This document shows, one piece after another, positions 45,957 to 57,530 of a stretch of DNA of 64,000 nucleotides (positions are counted from its first letter, which is position 1; every line of letters begins with the position of its first letter). The translations under genes were made by a program, and so were the position numbers. The notes beneath the pieces are model-generated. The model did no database searches, was not told the origin of the DNA, and saw only the letters and a list, made by a program, of their open reading frames with translations. Source of the DNA: Antilocapra americana (taxonomy: Eukaryota > Chordata > Mammalia > Artiodactyla > Antilocapridae); contig ML664161.1 in the NCBI GenBank assembly GCA_007570785.1, positions 1,549,658 through 1,613,657 on the forward strand, read 5' to 3'.

Positions 45957-48691
45957 ATGGCAACGGGATCACACTTATCAATAACTAACTTAAATGTAAG
46001 TGGGTTGAATGCCCCAATCAAAAGACAAAGACTGACTGAATGGATACAAAAACAAGACCCCTATTTATGTTGTCTACAAGAGACCCACCTCAAAACAAGG
46101 GACACATACAGACTGAAAATAAAAGGCTGGAAACAGATATTCCATGCAAATAGAGACCAAAAGAAAGCAGGAGTGGCAATATTCATATAAGATAAAATAG
46201 ACTTTAAAACAAAAGCTGCGAAAAAAGACAAAGATAATGATACATAATGATCAAAGGATCAATCCAAGAAGAAGATATAACAATTATATATATATATATA
46301 TATATAATCACCCAACATAGGTGCATGTATTTTCTACCAAGAATCTAGAGAAGAAATAACACCTATCTTACTCAAACTCTTTCAGAAAATTGCAGAGGAA
46401 GATAAACTTCCAAACTCATTCTATGAGGCCACCATCACCCTAATACCAAATCCAGACAAAGATGCCTCAAAAAAGAAAACTACAGGCCAATATCACTGAT
46501 GAACATAGATGCAAAAATCCTTAACAAAATTCTAGCAAACAGAATCCAACAACATATTAAAAAGATCATACATCATGACCAAATGAGCTTTATCCCAGGG
46601 ATGCAAGGATTTCTCAATGTTTGCAAATCATGCGATATACCACATTAACAAACTGAAGGATAAAAACCACATGATTATCTCAATAGATGCAGAGAAAGCC
46701 ATTGACAAAATTCAAAACCCACTATGATAAAAACTCTCCAGAAAGCAGGAATAGAAGGAATATACCTTAACATAATAAAAGCTATATATGACAAGCCCAC
46801 AGCAAACATTATCCTCAATGGTGAAAAATTGAAAGCATTTCCCCTAAAGTCAGGAACAAGACAAGGGTGCCCACTCTCACCACTACTATTCAACATAGCT
46901 CTGGAAGTTTTGGCCACAGCAATCATGGAGAAAAATAAAAGGAATCTAGATTGGAAAAGAAGAAGTAAAACTCTCACTGTTTGCAGATGCCACGATCCTC
47001 TACACAAAAACCCTAAAGACTCCACTAGAAAATTACTAGAGCTAATCAATGAATATAGTAAAGTTGCAGGATATAAAATCAACACACAGAAATCCCTTGC
47101 ATTCCTATACACTAACTGAGAAAACAGAAAGAGAAATTAAGGAAACAATACCATTCACCGTTGCAATGAAAAGAATAAAATACTTGGGAATATATCTACC
47201 TAAAGAAACAAAAGACCTATATATAGAAAAGTATAAAACACTGATGAAAGAAATCAAAGAGGACACAAATAGATGGAGAAATATACTGTGTTCATGGATC
47301 AGAAGAATCAATATAGTGAAAATGAGTATACTACCCAAAGCAATCTATAGATTCACTGCAATCCCTATCAAGCTACCAACGGTCCTTTTCAGAGAACTAG
47401 AACAAATAATTTCACAATTTGTATGAAAATACAAAAAATCTCTAATAGCCAAGGCAATCTTGAGAAAGAAGAATAGAACTGGAGGAATCAACCTGCCTGA
47501 CTTCAGTCTCTACTACAAAGCTAGAGTCATCAAGACAGTATGGTACTAGCACAAAGACAGAAATATAGATCAATGGACAAAGTAGAAAGCCCAGAGATAA
47601 ATCTATGCACCTATGAACACCTTATCTTCGACAAAGTAGGAAAAAATGTACAATGGAGAAAAGATAATCTCTTTAACAAGTGGTGCTGGGAAAACTGGTC
47701 AACCACTTATAAAAGAGTGAAACTAGAACACTTTCTAACACCATACACAAAAATAAACTCACAATGGATTAAAGATATAAATGTAAGATCAGAAACTATA
47801 AAACTCCTAGAGGAAAACATAGGCAAAACACTCTCTGACATAAATCACAGCAGGATCCTCTATGATCCACCTCCCAGAATATTGGAAATAGAAGCAAAAA
47901 TAAACAAATGGGACCTAATTAAATTTAAAAGCTTCTGCACAACAAAGGAAACTATAAGCAAGGTGAAAAGACAGCCTTCAGAATGGGAGAAAATAATAGC
48001 AAACGAAGCAACTGACAATGAATTAATCTCAAAAATTTATAAGCAACTCCTGCAGCTCTATTCCAAAATGATCCAATCAAAAAGTGGGCCAAAGAACTAA
48101 ACAGACATTTCTCCAAAGAGGACATACAGATGGCTAACAAACACATGAAAGGATGCTCAACATCCCTCATTATCAGAGAAATGCAAACAAAAACCACAAT
48201 GTGGTACGATTTCACGCCAGTCAGAATGGCTGCTCTCAAAAAAATCCACAAGCAATAAATGCTGGAGAGGGTGTGGAGAAAAGGGAACCCTCTTACTGTT
48301 GGTGGGAATGCAAACTAGTACAGCCACTATGGATAACAGTGAGGAGATTCCTTAAAAAACTGTAAATAGAACTACCATATGACCCAGCAATGCCACTGCT
48401 GGGAATACACACTGAGGAAACCAGAATTGAAAGAGACACATGTACCCCAATGTTCATTGCAGCACTTTTTATAATAGTCAGGGCATGAAGCAACCTAGAT
48501 GTCCATCAGCTGACGAATGGATAAAACAGCTGTGGTACATATATACATTGGAATATTACTCAGATATTAAAAAGAGTGCATTTGAATCAGTTCTAATGAT
48601 GTGGATGAAACTGGAGCCTATTGTACAGAGTGAAGTAAGCCAGAAAGAAAAACACCAATACAGTATAATAATGCATATATATGGAATTTAG
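45957..48691 (+). pseudogene. L1 ORF2 (endonuclease/reverse transcriptase), deleted and frameshifted
   Basis: ORF2p nicks DNA and primes reverse transcription. The start MATGSHLSITNLNVSGLNAP (45957) opens the endonuclease domain, with QETHLKTRDTYRLKIKGW, but the frame stops at about 46188. After a (TA)n run the sequence jumps near 46320 to the RT fingers region, with roughly 1 kb missing. The palm has [20 protein letters not shown] (about 46850-46910). The catalytic tetrad FADD reads FADA ('tttgcagatgcc', about 46980), losing the second aspartate. The C-terminus, with [11 protein letters not shown] and EVSQKEKHQYS, ends at 48691. A TAA at 48363 and several frameshifts add to the damage. Confidence 0.88.
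46283..46307. repeat. (TA)n microsatellite inside L1 ORF2
   Basis: About 12 TA units directly upstream of the point where ORF2 sequence skips from the endonuclease to the reverse transcriptase. Confidence 0.93.
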
Positions 48692-48899
48692 AAAGATGGT
48701 AACGATAATCCTGTATGTGAGACAGCAAAAGAGACACAGATGTATAGAACAGTCTTTTGGACTCTGTGGGAGAGGGTGAGGATGGGATGATTTGGTAGAA
48801 TGGCATTGAAATATGTATATTATCATACGTGAAATGTATCGTGAATCCAGGTTTGATGCATGATACAGGATGCTTGGGGCTGGTGTACTGGGATGACCC

Positions 48900-48950
48900 A
48901 GAGGGATGGGATGGGGAGGGAGGTGGGAAAGGGTTTCAGGATGGGGAACA
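48900..48950 (+). repeat. G-rich tract in the L1 3' UTR
   Basis: It has runs of 3-4 G at close spacing ('gggatgggatggggagggag', then 'gtgggaaaggg'). A guanine-rich 3' UTR tract able to form G-quadruplexes is a known conserved property of mammalian L1s. The L1 ends at 39925-39958 and 55270-55325 have equivalents. Confidence 0.8.
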
Positions 48951-50420
48951 CATGTACACCCATGGCAGATTCAAGTCAATATATGGCAAAGCCAATACAA
49001 TATTGTAAAGTAATTAGCCTCCAATTAAAATGAGTAAATTAAAAAAAAAATGAAGGCCTTCATATCTCTCCCTGCTTTTCTCTGGAACTCTGCATTCAGT
49101 TGTGTGTATCTTTCCCTTTCTCCCTTGCCTTTTACTTCTCTTCTTTCCTCAACAGTTTGTAAAGCCTCCTCAGGCAACCACTTTGCCTTCTTGCATTTCT
49201 TTTTCTTTGGGATGGTTTTGGTAACTGTCTCCTGTACAAGGATATGAACCTTTATCCATAGTTCTTCAGGCACTATGTCTACCAGATCTAATCCCTTGAA
49301 TCTACTGGTGACTTCCACTGTATAATCAAAAGGGATTCAATTCAAGTCATACCTGAACAGCCTAGTAGTTTTCCCTGTTTTCTTCAACTTAAGCCTGAAT
49401 TTTACAATGAGGAGCTCATGATCTGAGCCACAGTCAGCTCTAGGTCTTGCTTCTGCTGACCATATACAGCTTCTCCAATCTGATTTAGGTTTTGATCATC
49501 TGGTGATGTCTATGGGTAGAGCTGTCTCTTGGGTTGTTTGTAAGGGTGTTTGTTATGAGCAGCATGTTCTCTTGACAAAGCTCAGCCTTTTTCCTTGCTT
49601 TATTTTAAATTCCAAGGCCAAACTTGCCTACTATTTCTCTTGACTTCCTGCTTTTACATTTTAACCCCCTATGATAAAAAATAATCTTTTTTGGTGTTAG
49701 TTCTAGAAAGTGTTATATGTCTACATAGAATCAGTCAATTTCAGCTCTTTTGGCATAAGAGGTTGAAGCATAGACTTGGATTATTTTGATGCTGAATGGT
49801 TTGCCTTGGAAATGAACCAAGATCATTCTATCGTTTTTGAGGCTGCAACCAAGTACTGTATTTCAGACTCTTTTGTTGACTATGAGGACTACTTCATTTC
49901 TTCTAAGTGGTTCTTGACCACAGTAGTAGATATGATGGTCACCTGCATTAAATGACCCATTCCCGTCCATTTTAGTTCACTGATTCCTAAAATGACACTG
50001 CTCAATCTTGCCCTCTCCTCCTTGACTATGTATAATTTACCTTGACTCATGGATCTAACATTCCAGGTTCCTATGCAATATTGTTCTTTTCAGCATTAGA
50101 CTTTACTTTCAGCAGCAGATACATCCACACAACTGAGTATCATTTCCACTTTATCCCAGCTGCTTTATTCTTTCTGGAGCTATTAACATTTGACTTCTTC
50201 TCTTTTCCTATAGCATATCTTTCTGCCTTTTCATACTGTTCATGGGGTTCTCACAGATAGAGTACTGAAGTGGGTTGCCATTTCCTCCTCCAGTGGACCA
50301 TATTTGGTCAGAACTCTTCACTATGAGCCTTCGGTCTTGGTGGCCCTGCATGGCATGACTCATAGCTTCATTGAATTACATAGCCCCCTTCACCAAGACA
50401 GGCTATGATACATGAAGTTG

Positions 50421-51475
50421 GTATGACCTAACATATCTCTGTTCCTCTAGTTTGACACATGCAAAAACTGGATGAATCTTAGATAATGATTAGAAACTGC
50501 TAGTTCATCAAAGTAATAGCTGTGCTCAAACCTATTATAGATTGTGCTGTTACCAGAAGGTTCAATAAGGACTCGGGTATATAGTATGTGATCATTTAGT
50601 AAATGTATTCATTTCTATGCTTGCAGGAGAAGGGACCAAAAATTGTTCACATTCACACAAACCACAATAATTTTCATTGACAATTTGCCTGAGGAGTACG
50701 TTATCATTCTTCTCTATAATAACATGACTTTAAACGATTTGGACTTTCTGTATATTCTGGAATTCATTCCAGTTTCATGAATTCTCCCTGAAGTAGATAT
50801 TTTTTATCTACAGTCAACTATGAAGAAACTGAGGCCCAGAAAGTTAAAATAACTTGCCTGGTGACACTGTCAGTGAGTAGCTAAACTAGAATCTGAACCT
50901 AGAAAGTCTAATTCCACAATTTGTCTTCTGGAAAAATGAATTTATATGTACTTTATTCGATATTCCAAATTCTCATAAAAGTAACCAAAATTTTTTTTAA
51001 GATAAAACATTTAAAGAAGTCAGAGAGTCCATCAGTCAAATAATAATTGTAAAGTATTTACAGAAAATAAAATATTGATGTGACTGAGGGCTAAAATATC
51101 AACTGTAGGAAATCTTATTTCCTTCCATGAAAAAAAAGAGACTCCAAATCCTTTAAACTGTAGTGCTAAAGGATAAAAAATAAAGAGTAATTAAAAATAA
51201 GATACTTGTCAGCTAGAGTGTTGAAATGATCCCATGTTGGTTCATAATTGACTTGCTGCTATGATTTTCTTGATCATTCAACACTGCCACCTCAAGTAGA
51301 CAGTGGGGTCTCTGGGAGAGGAAGGGCTGTCTGTAGAATTTAAATATCCTACCTTTAGAATTACACTGTCCCAACTAGGTCTTTTGTGAACATTTATATT
51401 TGCTATTCTTACCCTCTTGCTACCAATCAAAACACACATTTTCCACAGGACCCATGGAATGTGTCTGAACTCAAG
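50421..51475. other. Unassigned sequence between LINEs
   Basis: About 1 kb with no recognised element. Its composition is less extreme than that of the AT-rich stretches. The first bases may still include the diverged BovB 5' tip. Confidence 0.45.
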
Positions 51476-51496
51476 AAGTCTGTGCAGACAATGCAG

Positions 51497-54400
51497 AAAT
51501 ACAAAGGATCATAAAAGACTATTACAAGCAACTCTATGCCAAGTAAATGGAAAACCTGGAACAAATGGACAGATTCTTAGAAAAGTTCAATCTTCCAAGA
51601 TTGAACTAGGAAGAAATAGAAATTATGAACACCCAATTACAATCAATGAAATAAAAACTGTGATTAAAAATCTCCCCCCAAAACAAAAGCCCAGGGCCAG
51701 ATGGCTTCACAGGTGAATTATATTAAACATTTAGATAAGAGCTAATCCCTATAAAACTCCTTTAAACTTATAAAACTCTTCCAAAAATTTGAAGAGGAAG
51801 GAACACTTTCAAACTCATTCTACAAGGCCACCATCACCCTGATACCAAAACCAAAGATGAACATAGATGCAAAAATCCTCAACAAAATTCTAGCAAACAG
51901 AATTAAACAACACATTAAACAACATACTGATAAACCCATGATCAAATTAGGTTTACCCCAAGGATGTAAGGATTCTTCAACAGATAGAAATCAATCAATG
52001 TGATACACCATATTAACAAATTGAAAGATAAAATCCATATGATAATCTCAATAGATGCAGACGCTTTCAACAAAATTCAACACCTATTTAGGATTTTAAA
52101 AAAAGACAACTCTTCAAAAAATGGGATATATGTAAGGAACCTACCTAAACATAATAAAACCAAACTCCTGAGAAACCTGTATGTGGGTCAAGAAGCAACA
52201 GTTAGAACTCTGAATGGAGCAACTGATGGGTTCAAGATAAAGAAAGGAGCACAACAGGGCTGTCTTTTGTCACCATGTTTGTTTAACCTATATGCTTAAC
52301 ACATGATGAGAAATGTCCAGCTGGATAAGTTACAAGCTGGAATCAAGATAGACAGGAGAAACATCAACAACCTCAGATATGCAGATGATACCATTCTAAT
52401 GGCAGAAAGCAAAGAGGACATCAAGAGCCTCTTGATAAGGGTAAAGGAGGAGAGTAAAAGAGCCGGCTTAAAACTAAATATTAAAAACAAACAAACAAAA
52501 AAACTAAGATCATGGCATCTGGCCCCATTACTTCACAGCAAATAGAAGGTGAAAGGTGAAAGTAGTGACAGATTTCCTCTTCTTGGGCTCTAAGGTCACT
52601 GCAGATGGTGCCTGCAGCCATGAAATCAGAAAATTGCTTCTTAGAAGGAAAGCTATGACAAACCTAGATAGTGTGCTGAAAAGCAGAGACATTACTCTGC
52701 CAACAAATGTCCCTATAGTCAAGGCTATGGTCTTCCTAGTGGTCACATGCAATTGTGAGAGCTGGACTGTAAAGAAAGCAGAGTGCCAAAGAAATAGTAC
52801 CTTCAAACTGTGGTTATGGAGAAGAATCCTAAGAGTCCCCTGGGCAGCAAGGAAATCAAACCAATCTTAAGGGAAATCAACCCTGAATACTCGTTGGAAG
52901 GATTGATGTTGAAGCTGAAATGCCAGAATTTTGTTCAACTGATGAGAACACTCAACTCATTGGAAAAGTCCCTGATGTTGAGTAAGATTGAGGGCAGAAG
53001 ATAAGAGGGCATCAGAGGATGAGATGCCTAGATGGTATCACTGATGCAATGGACATAAACTTGGGCAAACTTCAGATGGTGAGGGATAGGGAGGGATGGC
53101 ATGCTGTAGTCTGTAGGGTTGCAAAGAGTCGGACATGACTGGGCAATTGGACAACAGCAATAATGATGAACCCACAGCAAACATTTTTCTCAATGGTGAA
53201 AATTGAAGCTAAATTTTCTAAGCTTAAGACTAGAAAACTAAAATTAGGAATAAGACAAGGGTTCCCACTCTCCACTATTATTAACATAGTTTTGGAAGTC
53301 CTGCTATGGAAATCAGAGAAGAAAAGGAAATAAAGGGAATCTAGATTGGAAAAGAAGTAAAACTCTTACAGTTTGAAGATGACATAATACTATTGCATAG
53401 AAAACCCTAAAGATACCATTAGAAAATTATTAGAGCTAATCATTGAACTTAGCAAAGCTGCAGGATGCCAAATCAATATACAGAAATCATTTGCATTCTT
53501 ATCCACTAGAAATGAAATATTATAAAGAGAAATTAAGGAATCAATTCTATTTACCATTGCAACAAAAACAATAAAATATCTATAAATAAACCTACCTAAG
53601 GAGACAAAAGAGCTGTATAGAGAAAACTATAAGACACTTACGAAAGAAATTAAAGGCAACATAGAGATGGAGAGATTTTCCATGTTTCTGGTTGAAAGAA
53701 TCAATATTGTGAAAATGACTATAGTATCAAATGTAATCTACAGAGTCAATACAATCCCTATCAAATTACCAATGACATTATTCACAACACTAAACAAAAA
53801 AATTCTCACAATTCATATGGAAACATGGAGACCCCGAATAGGCAAAGCAATCTTGAGAAAGAGGAATGCAGCTAGAGAAAATCACCTTCCCGCCTTCAGA
53901 CTATACTACAAAGCTAGAGTCATCAAGACAGTATGGAACTGGCACAAAAAACAGAATTATAGATCAATGGAACAAGATAGAAAGCCCAGAGATAAGCCAA
54001 TGCACCTATGGGTAGCTTGTTTTTGACAAAGGAGGCAAAAATATACAATGGGGCAAAGATATTCTCTTCAAAACTGCTGGAAAAACTGGACAGCTACATG
54101 TAAAAGAACGAAATTAGAACATTTCCTAACATCATGCACAAAAGTAAACTAAAAAAGACCTAAAGGTAAGACCAGAAACTATAAAACTCTTAGAGGAAAA
54201 CACAGGGAGAACACTCGATGACATATATCACAAGAAGATCTTCTATGATCCACCTCCTAGAATAATGGAAATAAAAACAAAAATAAACAAGTGGGACCTA
54301 ATTAAACATAAAAACTTTTGCATAGCAAAGGAAACTATAAACAGGTAGAAAGACAGCCCTCAGAATGGAAAAATATAACAGCAAATGAAACAACTGACAA

Positions 54401-55060
54401 AAGATTAATTTCAAAAATATACAGGCAGCTCATATAAATCAATACCAGAAAAACAAGCAACCCAATCAAAATTGAGAAAAAGACCTAAACAGACATTTCT
54501 CCAAAGAAGGATACAGATGGCTAATAATTACATGAAAAGATGCTCAACATCGCTCATTATTAGAGAAATGCAAATCAAAACTACAATGAGATATCACCTC
54601 ACATAGGTCAGAATGGCCACCATCAAAAAACCTATGAACAATAAATGATGGAGAGGGTATGGAGAAAAGGGAACCCTCTTGTACTGTTGGTGGGAATGTA
54701 AATCGATACAGTCACTATGGAGAATAGTATAGAGATTCTTTAAAAACTAGGAATAAAACCACGATATAAGCTAGCAATCCCACTACTGGGCATATACCCT
54801 GAGGAAAACAAAATTGAAAAAGACACATATACCCCAATATTCAATTCAGTTCTATTACAATAGCTATGACATGGAAGCAATCTAGATGTCCATTGACAGA
54901 TGAATAGATAAAGAAGCCATGGTACATATATACAACAGAATATTACTCAGCCATAAAAGGGAATGCATTTGAGTCAGTCCTAATGAGATGGATGAATCTA
55001 GAGTCTATTACACAGAGTGAAGTCAGAAAGAAAAACAAATATCATATACTAATACATATA
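51497..55060 (+). pseudogene. L1 ORF2 reverse transcriptase remnant
   Basis: No endonuclease is present. RT segments are seen at 51600-52160 (PITINEIKTVIKNLPPKQKPRA) and, after the BovB, from 53160. The catalytic motif reads FEDD ('tttgaagatgac', about 53374) instead of FADD. 53667-54026 is the longest intact frame, with RINIVKMTIVSNVIYRVNTI and [20 protein letters not shown]. Many stops follow, and the C-terminal segment is readable only in pieces up to about 55060. Confidence 0.8.
52165..53158 (+). mobile_element. BovB LINE 3' portion inside an L1
   Basis: It begins 'tcctgagaaacctgtatg' and ends 'ggcaattggacaacagc'. The palm motif NLRYADDTILMAES is intact in the 52303-52545 frame, and QQGCLLSPCLFNLYA precedes it at about 52250. 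A further segment, 52556-52870, holds the C-terminal VTCNCESWTVKKAE. Frames are separated by stops. The TSD is too decayed to define. Confidence 0.9.
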
Positions 55061-55450
55061 TATGAAATCTAGAAAGATGGTACTGATGCACCTATTTGCA
55101 GAGAAGCAATGGAAACACAGAGAACAGACTTAGAAACATGACTGGGGGAGAGGAATGAGAGGGTGGAATGTATGGAGAGAGTAAGTTGGAAACATACATT
55201 ACCATATGTAAAATAGATAACCAATATTTGCTGTATGACTCAGGGAACTCAAACTGGGACAGAGTAACAACCTAGAGGGGTAGAATGGGGAGGTGGGTGG
55301 GATGGATGTTCAAGCGGGAGGGGACATAGGTAAACCTGTGGCTGATCCATGTTGATGTTTGGTAGAAACCAATACAATACTGTAAAGCAATTATCCTTCA
55401 ATTAAAAATAAATTAATTAGAAAAGTCTGTCCAGATGCAGACTTATGTAA

Positions 55451-55789
55451 ACCATAATGTTTCTAGTCTGTTGAGACACCACTTGTTCTCCTGTATATAG
55501 GATTTAGTCATGGCAGAAACAGATGGCTTGAAGGTAAGAGAATCAAAGAGTTTTCATTTCTTGTAGTGGATTTAAAGATTTCAAGAATAAAAATGCAACA
55601 TTAAATTTGAAATTTGTCACACATCTATAAAATTAATAAGCCACAGGGGAAAAAAGAAAGATTTTATAGGAAAAAAAAAAGCTTACATAAAAGGGAACAA
55701 AATGAGACTTTAATAACTCACTTAATTATCCCTGAATGCTAGAAGCAATGTATTGCAAGTTCTATAAGGAAAAAAAAAGGAGGTGGGGT
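55451..55789. other. AT-rich spacer
   Basis: No recognised element. A-runs occur near 55670-55682 and 55769-55778. Confidence 0.5.
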
Positions 55790-56002
55790 GGGGATTCCCT
55801 TGTAGCTCAGTCAATAAAGAATCTGACTGCAATGCAGGAGACCTGGGTTAGATTCCTGGGTCGGGAAGATCATCTGGAGAAGGAAATGGCAACTCACTCC
55901 AGTTTCTTGCCTGGAGAATCCCATGGAGAGAGGAGCCTGATAGGTTTCCAGTCCATGGGGTTGCAAGAATTGGACACGACTTAGCGACTAAACTATTACC
56001 AT
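55790..56002 (+). mobile_element. Bov-tA SINE
   Basis: It has the head 'ggggattcccttgtagctcag', a complete body, and a tail 'gacacgacttagcgactaaac'. A possible short duplication 'ataagaaaaa' / 'ataaggaaaa' flanks it. Confidence 0.92.
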
Positions 56003-56004
56003 TA

Positions 56005-57300
56005 CCATAAGAAAAATAAATTATATTCACCTTAGAATTCTACTCCAACAAAATTTCAAGGATGAATGAGACTTACTAACATAGGTATGGCTCCTGAGAC
56101 AGGGCTGGGAAGAGTTCATCCAAGACTGAGTATAAGGATTCAAAATGAAGAAATTGGAAGGCACAGAGTACAATTCACATAGGGAAAATGAAGCCAGAAA
56201 GAAATGAAAAGAGGGCTTATTAGACTAAATACCTGGAGATTCACAATTTAATGGTAAACCCAAATTGTCTAAGGGCTGAGTTTTAAAATATGATTCTAAT
56301 AACATTGTTATGTACCAGAAAAATTAATGTTTACATAAGCACAAGCGTTAAAACACAGTTCTTTAGAAATATTCATATAGACAGAGTTTAGAGGACTTAC
56401 ACAATGTACATTTCATTACAACATTGTAGTGTGAATTCCATTTGTCCTCATTTTTAAATATTTTATGGTAGATGACAAAGGATAACATTTTCAAAGTTGG
56501 CAAATAAATACAGAAAGTTCATTAAGTTATTCAAATCATACAATCACTAAAATAAAAAGTTATAACATACTGATAAATAACCATAATTTTAAATTGGAAA
56601 TGAAGGCAGAGACTAAACGTGCAAGATTCTCAGATATAGACATGGACCATTTCTAATGAAAAAGAAACGATACCCCAGAAACTAAAGCCACAATACCAGA
56701 AGAACACAAAATACCGGAATGAACCAGAATACCGGAATGAACCAGAATACCAGAATGAACACAAAAGCCACAAAGGCTCACTCCCAGGGAGCAGGTAATG
56801 CCTTAATCCAGAAATTGGAGATATGTGCCAGGCTGTAGTCAAGAGCATTAATTAAATAGTCATCAATATGTATATCAATTTTTACCCTTTTTGAATGGAA
56901 ACCATTTTAATTCTCTGCCTAAAAATCATATGCTGGGTGTGGACCAGAAAATCTGTCTCTTCAGTCAACAGATCTTCAAATTATGAGGAACTGTAACTAA
57001 GGAACCTCATCTATGCCAAGTCATGATTTAAGGGTAAGACCCAGCAATTAAAGCCTGAAACTGATGTCATAAGTCCAAATTGCTTTGGGAATCTTGAGAG
57101 GAGTGGTTGGATTGTGTTTGAGTCAAAAATGGCCATGTTTTGTCATTTACCCCATTTAGACTTGGCATTTATTTGTCCATACTTGTGAATCTGATCTGGC
57201 CTGGAGACAGGTTTTGACTACTCAGGCACAGATATTTCAAAACTTCAAAGCAGTTTTGCAAAGAATAAAATTTCAGGAATAATTCAAAGAAACATTCATT
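56005..57300. other. Unassigned sequence with a small minisatellite
   Basis: No mobile element or gene was recognised, apart from the 18-bp tandem repeat at 56710-56762. Confidence 0.45.
56710..56762. repeat. 18-bp tandem repeat, about 3 copies
   Basis: 'aataccggaatgaaccag' occurs twice identically (56710-56727, 56728-56745) and a third time with a G-to-A change, breaking off after 'aataccagaatgaac'. The unit is a multiple of three, so any frame across it stays open. Confidence 0.93.
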
Positions 57301-57304
57301 TCAT

Positions 57305-57530
57305 AAACTTGGAGAATAATCTTATGGTTACCATTGGGGAAAGGAGATGGTGAGGGATAAATTAGGAGTTTCTGACTAACAGATACACACTACTATATAA
57401 AAAACAGATAAACCATAAGAATCTACTATACAGCACAGGGAACTATATTCAGTTGGAGAAAGGAAAATGAAGTTTATTTTTACTGTATGAAATTAGCAAT
57501 AAATATTTAAAATATTTAGAAAAAAGCATG
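57305..57530 (+). mobile_element. L1 3'-end fragment (older artiodactyl type)
   Basis: Diagnostic phrases are 'atggttaccattggggaaagg', 'gagggataaattaggagtttc', 'tacacactactatataaaa' and 'ctatacagcacagggaactatatt'. There is no coding sequence. The exact 3' end is unclear because of decay. Confidence 0.78.

Larger units (their letters stand above)
42287..49050 (+). mobile_element. Near-complete L1 LINE with 5' UTR, both ORFs and 3' UTR
   Basis: It begins 'gggtgcagtcctaagatggc' and ends in about ten A residues at 49041-49050. The order is a 5' UTR of about 2.7 kb, ORF1 (44960-45905), a spacer, ORF2 (45957-48691) and a 3' UTR with a G-rich tract. It is 6.76 kb, shorter than a complete ruminant L1 (about 8 kb as I recall), because ORF2 has a large internal deletion near 46320. 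The TSD is 'gaaggcattca' / 'gaaggccttca'. Most genomic L1 copies lack their 5' end, so a retained 5' UTR is uncommon. Stops, frameshifts and the deletion make it incompetent. Confidence 0.94.
40579..50420 (-). mobile_element. Near-full-length BovB LINE, antisense, split by an L1
   Basis: The 3' part is 40579-42286 and the 5' part is 49063-50420. Together they make about 3.1 kb, close to the length of a complete BovB. The 5' half includes the endonuclease region and reaches near the element start ('catagcttcattgaattacatag' in reverse orientation at about 50365). The interruption at 42287-49050 duplicated 'gaaggcattca' (42276-42286) as 'gaaggccttca' (49052-49062). BovB was therefore in place first and the L1 landed in it. 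Confidence 0.92.
51497..55432 (+). mobile_element. L1 LINE, 5'-truncated, older, interrupted by BovB
   Basis: It starts in ORF2 between the endonuclease and RT ('aaatacaaaggatcataaaag') and runs to the 3' end 'tccttcaattaaaaataaatt'. It is flanked by a decayed duplication, 'aagtctgtgcag' plus 'atgcag' (51476-51496) and 'aagtctgtccagatgcag' (55433-55450). BovB occupies 52165-53158. Compared with the 42287 L1 it shows more substitutions and indels. Confidence 0.88.

Noticed and set aside
47540..48100. 186-codon frame as a separate gene
   Set aside because: It is the C-terminal part of L1 ORF2, in register with the L1 at 42287-49050.
56710..56762. CRISPR-like array
   Set aside because: The 18-bp units are directly adjacent with no spacers, and the genome is a eukaryotic nuclear genome.
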